A stretch of DNA of 64,000 nt from Fodinibacter sp963695175. Its GTDB lineage: Bacteria; Actinomycetota; Actinomycetes; Actinomycetales; Dermatophilaceae. Positions 58,151 to 64,000 of the stretch are shown one piece after another. The notes under the pieces are model-generated. The model worked only from the letters and a program-made list of their open reading frames with translations, had not been told where the DNA came from and made no database searches. The stretch covers positions 682,001-746,000 of the forward strand of contig CAVOGG010000004.1 of assembly GCA_963695175.1 (NCBI GenBank), read 5' to 3'. Positions within the stretch are counted from its first letter, which is position 1, and each line of letters begins with the position of its first letter. Made by a program: the position numbers and the translations under genes.

Positions 58151-58192
58151 GTCAAGGTCGCGTCAACGGCCGTCAGGGCCACGTCACCGTCA
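58151..58192 (+). promoter_or_regulatory. Phased GTCA direct repeats upstream of kdpF
   Basis: GTCA occurs at 58151, 58162, 58172, 58183 and 58189, with first spacings of 11, 10 and 11 bases, close to one helical turn each. OmpR-family regulators such as KdpE bind direct repeats with this kind of phasing. The block ends 36 bases before the kdpF start, so it could be the KdpE operator. Confidence 0.55.
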
Positions 58193-58228
58193 ACCGGGTG
58201 CCGTCCGGCGGGGTGTGTCGTGGGCGGC

Positions 58229-58315
58229 ATGTGGGAAGACATCATCGCCGCCGCCGTCGGGCTGGCTCTCGTGGCCTACCTCCTCTACGCCCTGGTCCGG
58301 CCGGACCGGTTCTGA
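58229..58315 (+). CDS. kdpF: K(+)-transporting ATPase small subunit KdpF
   Basis: A 28-residue peptide MWEDIIAAAVGLALVAYLLY followed by ALVRPDRF fits KdpF, a single-helix subunit that stabilises the complex. It ends 9 bases before the kdpA GTG. Its position before kdpA is standard in Kdp operons. Confidence 0.85.
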   Translation: MWEDIIAAAVGLALVAYLLYALVRPDRF

Positions 58316-58324
58316 GGAGGCGCC

Positions 58325-59971
58325 GTGCACCCCGTCCTTGTCACCGGCGCCGCCGTGCTCACGCTGGCCGCGCTGCTCGCCCTGACCCATGTGCCGCTCG
58401 GCACCTGGATTCACCGGGTCTTCACCGACGAGCGCGACTGGCGCGTCGAGCGTGCCCTCTACCGCGTCATCGGCGTCGACCCACGTACCGAGCAGCGCTG
58501 GACCGGATACGCCATCTCGGTGGTCTCCTTCGCCGTCGTCTCGGTGGTCGCCCTCTTCCTGCTCATCGAGGTGCAGGGCCGGCTGCCCTGGTCGCTGGGC
58601 CGGTCGATGGACTGGCACACCGCCGTGAACACGGCTGTGTCGTTCATGTCCAACACCAACTGGCAGTCGTATGCCGGTGAGGCCGGCACCGGCTACACCG
58701 TGCAGGCCGTGGGCCTGGCGGTGCAGAACTTCCTGTCCGCCGCCGTGGGGCTGGCCGTCGCGGTCGCCCTGATCCGTGGTCTCGCGCGCCACAGCACCGA
58801 CCGGATCGGCAACTTCTGGGTCGACCTGGTGCGCGGCACCGTGCGCCTTCTCCTTCCCCTGGCAGTCGTGGCCGCGATCGTGCTCCTCGTCGGTGGCGTC
58901 ATCCAGAACCTCACCGACCCGACCACGGTCACGACTGTCACCGGGGCCCACCAGGTGATCCAGGGAGGCCCGGTCGCCTCGCAGGAGGCGATCAAGGAGC
59001 TGGGCACCAACGGGGGTGGCTTCTTCAACGCCAACTCCGCCCACCCGTTCGAGAACCCCAACGCCTGGACCAACCTGTTCCAGATCTTCCTGCTGCTCGT
59101 CATCCCCTTCTCGCTGCCGTACACCTACGGCCTGATGGTGGGCAACCGGCGCCAGGGTGCCGTGGCCACCGCGACCATGGCCACCCTGCTGGTCACCAGC
59201 ATGGGTCTGGCCGCATGGGCGGAGTACTCCGCCGCCGGTGGCCCGCTCGGGTCGCTGGAGGGCAAGGAGCAGCGCTTCGGCGTCGCCTGGTCGACGATCT
59301 TCGCCGGGGCGACCACCGGAACCTCCACCGGTGCGGTCAACTCGATGCACGACAGCTTCAGCGCGCTCGGTGGGGCCGTGCCGCTGTCGAACATGATGCT
59401 CGGCGAGGTCTCGCCCGGCGGGGTGGGCACCGGGCTCTACAACCTGTTGGTCTACGTCGTGCTCGCGGTGTTCATCGCCGGACTGATGGTCGGGCGTACT
59501 CCCGAGTTCCTGGGAAAGACGGTGGGGCGCAAGGAGATCACCTACGTCGCGCTCAGCGTCGTCGTGACACCCGCGCTCGTCCTCATCGGCACCGGCCTGG
59601 CCATCGTGCTGCCCGCCGCCACCGCTGGGCTGCTCAACAGCGGTCCGCACGGGCTGAGCGAGATGATGTACGCCTTCACCTCGGCGGCCAACAACAACGG
59701 CTCGGCCTTCGCCGGGCTGACGGCCGACCAGCCCTTCCTCAACCTCGCGCTGGCGTTCTGCATGTTCTTCGGCCGGCTCGTGCCGATCGTGCTGGTCCTG
59801 GCCCTGGCCGGCTCCCTTGCCGCCCAGCGCAAGCGCCCGGTCACCGCGGGCACCATGCCCACCGACACCCCCCTGTTCACCGTCCTGCTCGCCGGCACCG
59901 TCGTGGTCGTCGCCGGGCTCACCTTCTTCCCGGCCCTGGCACTCGGGCCGATCGCGGAGGCCCTGTCATGA
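58325..59971 (+). CDS. kdpA: K(+)-transporting ATPase subunit A
   Basis: The 548-residue potassium channel-like subunit has the selectivity-type segments SFMSNTNWQSYAGEAG, LGTNGGGFFNANSAHPFENP, GAVNSMHDSFSALGGAVPL and FTSAANNNGSAFAGLTADQP, one in each of four pore units. These line the potassium path in KdpA. It starts at GTG 58325 after GGAGGCGCC and overlaps kdpB by ATGA. Confidence 0.97.
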   Translation: MHPVLVTGAAVLTLAALLALTHVPLGTWIHRVFTDERDWRVERALYRVIGVDPRTEQRWTGYAISVVSFAVVSVVALFLLIEVQGRLPWSLGRSMDWHTAVNTAVSFMSNTNWQSYAGEAGTGYTVQAVGLAVQNFLSAAVGLAVAVALIRGLARHSTDRIGNFWVDLVRGTVRLLLPLAVVAAIVLLVGGVIQNLTDPTTVTTVTGAHQVIQGGPVASQEAIKELGTNGGGFFNANSAHPFENPNAWTNLFQIFLLLVIPFSLPYTYGLMVGNRRQGAVATATMATLLVTSMGLAAWAEYSAAGGPLGSLEGKEQRFGVAWSTIFAGATTGTSTGAVNSMHDSFSALGGAVPLSNMMLGEVSPGGVGTGLYNLLVYVVLAVFIAGLMVGRTPEFLGKTVGRKEITYVALSVVVTPALVLIGTGLAIVLPAATAGLLNSGPHGLSEMMYAFTSAANNNGSAFAGLTADQPFLNLALAFCMFFGRLVPIVLVLALAGSLAAQRKRPVTAGTMPTDTPLFTVLLAGTVVVVAGLTFFPALALGPIAEALS

Positions 59972-62007
59972 CTGCTGCTCCCCTGCTCCGTACCGGCTGG
60001 GACGCCCTGCCCCAGGCCTTCGCCAAGCTGGACCCGCGGCACACCTTCCGCTCGCCGGTCATCTTCGTGGTCTGGGTCGGCTCGGTGCTCACCACCGTGC
60101 TGGCCGTCCAGGATCCCTCGGTGTTCACCATCTCGGTCACGCTCTGGCTCTGGGCGACCGTGCTCTTCGCGAACCTCGCCGAGGCCGTCGCCGAGGGGCG
60201 CGGCAAGGCCCAGGCCGAGACGCTGCGCAGGACCCGCACCGAGACCACCGCCCGCCTGTTGCACGACGACGGCACCGAGGAGCAGGTGCGCGGCACCGCG
60301 CTGCGCCTGGGCGACCTCGTGGTCGTCGAGGCCGGCCAGGTCATCCCTGGCGACGGCGACGTCGTCGACGGGGTCGCGACCGTCGACGAGTCGGCGATCA
60401 CCGGCGAGTCCGCACCCGTCATCCGCGAGTCCGGCGGCGACCGCTGCGCCGTCACCGGCGGCACCACGGTGCTGTCCGACCGGATCGTCGTCAAGGTGAC
60501 CAGCAAGCCCGGCGAGACCTTCATCGACCGGATGATCGCCCTCGTCGAGGGCGCCTCGCGCCAGAAGACCCCCAACGAGATCGCCCTGACCATCCTGCTC
60601 ACCACGCTGACCCTGATCTTCATCTTCGCGGTCGGCGCGATCCAGCCGATGGCGATCTACTCGGGCTCGCGCCTGTCGCTCGTCGTGCTCGTGGCCCTGC
60701 TCGTCTGCCTCATCCCGACCACGATCGGCGCCCTGCTCTCGGCCATCGGCATCGCCGGCATGGACCGTCTCGTGCAGCACAACGTGCTCGCGATGTCGGG
60801 CCGGGCCGTCGAGGCCGCCGGAGACGTCAGCACCCTGCTGCTCGACAAGACCGGCACCATCACCTTCGGCAACCGGCAGGCCAGCGACGTCGTGCCCGTG
60901 GAAGGCGCGAAGCGGGCGGACCTGCTGCGGGCTGCCTACCTCTCGTCGCTGGCCGACGAGACCCCCGAAGGGCGCTCGATCGTCGACCACGCCCTGGCCG
61001 CGGGGGTCGACCCGGCCACCGGTTCCTTCGCCGAGCTGCGCCAGGCCGGTGCCGAGTTCGTGCCCTTCTCCGCCACCACCCGGATGTCCGGCGTCGACCT
61101 GCCCGACGGCACCTCGGTGCGCAAGGGCGCCGGCTCGGCCGTCGCCGTGTGGGTCGAGTCCCGGGGCGGCCACGTCTCCGGCGACCTGCACTACGCCGTC
61201 GACGGCATCAGCGCGACCGGCGGCACCCCACTCGTCGTGGCGGTCGCCGAGCGGGGCGGACGCGCGCGCACGCTCGGTGTGGTGCACCTCAAGGACGTCG
61301 TCAAGCCCGGCATGAGCGAGCGCTTCGACCAGCTCCGCGCGATGGGGATCCGCACCGTGATGATCACCGGCGACAACCCCCTCACCGCCAAGGCCATCGC
61401 CGCCGAGGCCGGCGTCGACGACTACCTCGCCGAGGCCACCCCCGAGGACAAGATGGCCCTGATCAGGGCCGAGCAGGAGGGCGGCAAGCTCGTCGCGATG
61501 ACCGGCGACGGCACCAACGACGCCCCGGCGCTGGCCCAGGCGGACGTCGGGGTGGCGATGAACACCGGCACCTCCGCCGCCAAGGAGGCCGGCAACATGG
61601 TCGACCTCGACAGCGACCCGACCAAGCTCATCGACGTCGTCGCGATCGGCAAGCAGCTGCTGATCACCCGCGGCGCACTGACGACGTTCTCGATCGCCAA
61701 CGACGTCGCGAAGTACTTCGCCATCATCCCGGCGATGTTCGTGAGCATCTTCCCCGGCCTCAACTCGCTCAACGTCATGGGACTGTCCAGCCCCGACTCG
61801 GCGATCCTGTCCGCGGTCATCTTCAACGCACTGATCATCGTCGCGCTCATCCCGCTGTCCCTGCGCGGGGTGAAGTACCGCGCCGTGTCCGCCCACCAGA
61901 TGCTGCGCCGCAACCTCCTCATCTACGGCCTGGGCGGCCTCGTCGCCCCCTTCATCGGCATCAAGCTCATCGACCTCGTCATCTCCCTCTTCCCCGGACT
62001 CAGGTGA
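59968..62007 (+). CDS. kdpB: K(+)-transporting P-type ATPase subunit B
   Basis: The 679-residue P-type ATPase has DESAITGESAPVIRESGGD, the phosphorylated Asp293 in LLLDKTGTITFG, the ATP-site Lys region RKGAGSAV and the hinge ITGDNPLTAKAIAAEAGVDD. MTGDGTNDAPALAQADVGVA is the conserved P-domain end. Helices near the N-terminus and after residue 570 complete the fold. It hydrolyses ATP to drive potassium uptake through KdpA. Confidence 0.97.
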   Translation: MTAAPLLRTGWDALPQAFAKLDPRHTFRSPVIFVVWVGSVLTTVLAVQDPSVFTISVTLWLWATVLFANLAEAVAEGRGKAQAETLRRTRTETTARLLHDDGTEEQVRGTALRLGDLVVVEAGQVIPGDGDVVDGVATVDESAITGESAPVIRESGGDRCAVTGGTTVLSDRIVVKVTSKPGETFIDRMIALVEGASRQKTPNEIALTILLTTLTLIFIFAVGAIQPMAIYSGSRLSLVVLVALLVCLIPTTIGALLSAIGIAGMDRLVQHNVLAMSGRAVEAAGDVSTLLLDKTGTITFGNRQASDVVPVEGAKRADLLRAAYLSSLADETPEGRSIVDHALAAGVDPATGSFAELRQAGAEFVPFSATTRMSGVDLPDGTSVRKGAGSAVAVWVESRGGHVSGDLHYAVDGISATGGTPLVVAVAERGGRARTLGVVHLKDVVKPGMSERFDQLRAMGIRTVMITGDNPLTAKAIAAEAGVDDYLAEATPEDKMALIRAEQEGGKLVAMTGDGTNDAPALAQADVGVAMNTGTSAAKEAGNMVDLDSDPTKLIDVVAIGKQLLITRGALTTFSIANDVAKYFAIIPAMFVSIFPGLNSLNVMGLSSPDSAILSAVIFNALIIVALIPLSLRGVKYRAVSAHQMLRRNLLIYGLGGLVAPFIGIKLIDLVISLFPGLR

Positions 62008-62012
62008 TCACC

Positions 62013-62597
62013 ATGGCCGTCACTCGCCAGCTCCTCGCAGCCCTCAAGGCGCTTCTCGCCCTCACCGTCCTGCTCGGTGTGCTCTACCCAGCGGCGATCC
62101 TGGCCGTCGGGCTCGTGGTGCCCGGCCCGGCCAACGGCTCCCTCATCGAGGTCGACGGCAAGGCCGTCGGCTCCAGCCTGCTCGGCCAGACCGCCGTCGG
62201 TCCGCAGTGGTTCCAGGCCCGACCCTCGGCTTCCGACTACGCCGGCGACACGAGCGGCGGGTCCAACCTCGGCCCCAGCTCCGAGGACCTGGCCACCTCG
62301 GTGGCAGAGCGCGAAGCCGCCCTGCGTGAGGCCAATCCGGGTGCCCCGGCGACGATCCCCGCTGATGCGCTCACGGCATCCGGCAGCGGGCTCGACCCGC
62401 ACATCTCGGCGGAGTACGCCGCGTACCAGGTGCCACGGGTGGCGGCGGCCCGCGGACTGAGCGACGAACAGGTGCAGCGGATGGTCGCGGCACACACCCA
62501 GCACGCGGCGCTCGGCTTCATCGGCGAGGACCGGGTCAACGTCACCGAGCTCAACGTCGCCCTCGAAACCGCCGAGCCCGCCACCGGCAGTCAGTGA
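62013..62597 (+). CDS. kdpC: K(+)-transporting ATPase subunit C
   Basis: The 194-residue protein has one N-terminal helix (ALLALTVLLGVLYPAAILAV) and a soluble domain with LLGQTAVGPQWFQARPSASD and GGSNLGPSSEDLATSVAERE, then SGSGLDPHISAEYAAYQVPR and NVTELNVALE. These are KdpC signatures. I use ATG 62013; a GTG at 62004 overlapping the kdpB stop is also possible. Confidence 0.95.
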   Translation: MAVTRQLLAALKALLALTVLLGVLYPAAILAVGLVVPGPANGSLIEVDGKAVGSSLLGQTAVGPQWFQARPSASDYAGDTSGGSNLGPSSEDLATSVAEREAALREANPGAPATIPADALTASGSGLDPHISAEYAAYQVPRVAAARGLSDEQVQRMVAAHTQHAALGFIGEDRVNVTELNVALETAEPATGSQ

Positions 62598-62607
62598 GAA
62601 TGAGCCC

Positions 62608-64000
62608 ATGGCACGCGGTCGGCATCGCATCTACCTCGGGGCGGCCCCCGGGGTGGGCAAGACCGTCGCGATGCTCGATGAGGGCCGCCGCCGGCACGCC
62701 CGCGGCACCGATGTCGTTGTCGGCCTGGTCGAGACCCACGGGCGCGAGCACACGGCGGAGATGGTCGACGGGCTCGAGGTCGTTCCCCGAGCGCGGCTCG
62801 AGCACCGCGGCGTCGCGCTCGAGGACATGGACCTCGACGCGCTGCTGGCCCGGCGCCCTGCCGTCGCGCTGGTCGACGAGCTGGCACACACCAACGTGCC
62901 GGGGTCGCGCCACGAGAAGCGCTGGCAGGACATCGACGCGCTGCTGGATGCCGGGATCGACGTCATCTCAACCGTCAACATCCAGCACCTCGAGTCGCTC
63001 AACGACGTCGTCGAGTCGATCACCGGTGTCGTGCAACGGGAGACCGTGCCCGACGACGTGGTTCGGCGAGCCGACCAGATCGAGCTCGTCGACATGTCGC
63101 CCGAGGCGCTGCGCCGCCGGATGGCCCACGGCAACATCTACAAGGCCGAGAAGGTCGACGCCGCCCTCGCGAACTACTTCCGGGTCGGCAACCTGTCGGC
63201 GCTGCGCGAGCTGGCCCTGCTCTGGCTGGCCGACCGGGTCGAGGAAGGGCTCGGACGCTACCGGGCCGACCACGGCATCGACTCGTCGTGGCCGACACGC
63301 GAGCGAGTCGTCGTCGCGCTCTCGGGTGGCCCCGAGGGCGAGACCCTGCTGCGCCGCGGCGCCCGGATCGCCTCGCGAGGTGCCGGGGGTGAGCTGCTCG
63401 CCGTGCACGTCGCCCGGTCCGACGGGCTGAGCGGCCCCCCGTTGCCCGCCCTGGCGACCCTGCGCCGCCTCACCGACGAGCTCGGCGGCTCCTGGCACAC
63501 CGTGACGGGTGACGATCCGGCCGAGGCGATCCTCGACGTCGCCCGGGGCGTCAACGCGTCGCAGGTCGTCATCGGCAGCACCCGACGACCACGGTGGCGC
63601 ACCTTGGCGGTGCCGAGCACCACCGAAGAGGTCATCACCCACTCCGGCGACATCGACGTGCACGTCGTCACCCACTCCTTCGCCCACGGCCGAGGGTGGC
63701 GAGTGCCACGGGCGGCCCTGCCCCGCAGGCGAATCCGACTTGGGTACGCCGCCTCCGTGGTCGGCCCGATCGTGCTCACCGGCCTCCTGGTCCTCCTGCC
63801 CCAGGACCCCGACCTGCCCCTGACCGTGCCGCTCTACCTGCTCATCACCGTGCTCGTCGCCCTGCTCGGCGGCATCGGCCCCGCGATCGTGGGAGCGGTG
63901 GCCTCGTCGTTGCTGCTCAACTGGTTCTTCCTCGAGCCGGTGCGCACCCTGACCATCTCCCAGCCCGAGAACGCCGTGGCCCTGGCCGTGTTCATCGTCG
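62608..64000 (+). CDS. kdpD: Sensor histidine kinase KdpD, N-terminal part (continues past window)
   Basis: The first 464 codons of KdpD are present. The KdpD domain starts GRHRIYLGAAPGVGKTVAML (Walker A), with VALVDELAHTNVPGSRHEKR and TVNIQHLESLNDVV. A USP-like domain follows (RERVVVALSGGPEGETLLRR to SQVVIGSTRRPRWRTL). Transmembrane helices begin near residue 378. The histidine kinase domain and KdpE would lie beyond 64000. It senses potassium limitation or ionic stress and controls kdpFABC. The start is ATG 62608, 10 bases after the kdpC stop. Confidence 0.95.
   Translation, partial: MARGRHRIYLGAAPGVGKTVAMLDEGRRRHARGTDVVVGLVETHGREHTAEMVDGLEVVPRARLEHRGVALEDMDLDALLARRPAVALVDELAHTNVPGSRHEKRWQDIDALLDAGIDVISTVNIQHLESLNDVVESITGVVQRETVPDDVVRRADQIELVDMSPEALRRRMAHGNIYKAEKVDAALANYFRVGNLSALRELALLWLADRVEEGLGRYRADHGIDSSWPTRERVVVALSGGPEGETLLRRGARIASRGAGGELLAVHVARSDGLSGPPLPALATLRRLTDELGGSWHTVTGDDPAEAILDVARGVNASQVVIGSTRRPRWRTLAVPSTTEEVITHSGDIDVHVVTHSFAHGRGWRVPRAALPRRRIRLGYAASVVGPIVLTGLLVLLPQDPDLPLTVPLYLLITVLVALLGGIGPAIVGAVASSLLLNWFFLEPVRTLTISQPENAVALAVFIV

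Overview
The window is a 64 kb piece of a high-GC actinobacterial chromosome. The main clues are GTG starts, extensive ATGA/GTGA stop-start overlaps, F420-dependent glucose-6-phosphate dehydrogenase, DUF3073 beside purM, valine-type dehydrogenase, a FolP2-like protein and AMACR-type CoA transferase. The gene set and the frequent heptamer GGATGCC fit an Intrasporangiaceae-like actinobacterium, but that placement is inference. No rRNA, CRISPR array, phage or complete insertion sequence was seen.

From 1 to about 12.9 kb the window looks accessory. It holds the end of a sialidase gene coupled to a short-chain dehydrogenase, an odd tRNA with an 8-nt anticodon loop, and an intact YoeB toxin behind a 5'-truncated YefM antitoxin. 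It also holds a short prolyl-tRNA synthetase without an editing insertion, an IS3-type orfA remnant, a coupled MMPL transporter-kinase-LuxR operon, a decayed membrane-protein gene and hypothetical genes. The GGATGCC heptamer, common elsewhere, is rare here.

From 12.7 to 29 kb lie small operons: a dienelactone hydrolase, a membrane-anchored HNH nuclease with an excalibur domain, a PadR-DUF1048-DrrAB operon, and an FtsX-like permease with two ATPases. Two ArsR plus SRPBCC modules follow, each with recognisable operator palindromes. This stretch ends with an N5-(carboxyethyl)ornithine synthase/alanine dehydrogenase-like enzyme, a YiiX-like papain-fold enzyme and a secreted subtilase.

From 29 to 53.8 kb the genes are mostly core metabolism and transport: a FluC/CrcB pair, AlaT, a flavoprotein, an alkyltransferase-like DNA repair protein, a sugar dehydrogenase lipoprotein, an MFS transporter coupled to a PLP decarboxylase, an acyl-CoA synthetase, PntAB, PurM, a cysteine hydrolase, an NCS1 permease, Vdh, and the run fgd-folP2-AMACR-enoyl-CoA hydratase. 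Three genes here show frame breaks: a small membrane protein at 31.2-31.5 kb, an acidic membrane protein at 39.8-41.6 kb, and the tail of the NCS1 permease.

From 53.8 kb to the end are two nutrient systems. The first is a sulfur-type locus: a cysteine-rich leader peptide, an isopenicillin-N-synthase-like dioxygenase, then metQ-metN-metI. The second is kdpF-A-B-C and the first part of kdpD, preceded by phased GTCA repeats. The observations most worth following are the leader-peptide/dioxygenase/Met-transporter locus, the GGATGCC motif (placed as inverted pairs in two terminators and scarce in the first 12.9 kb), the unusual tRNA, and the orphaned YoeB toxin.
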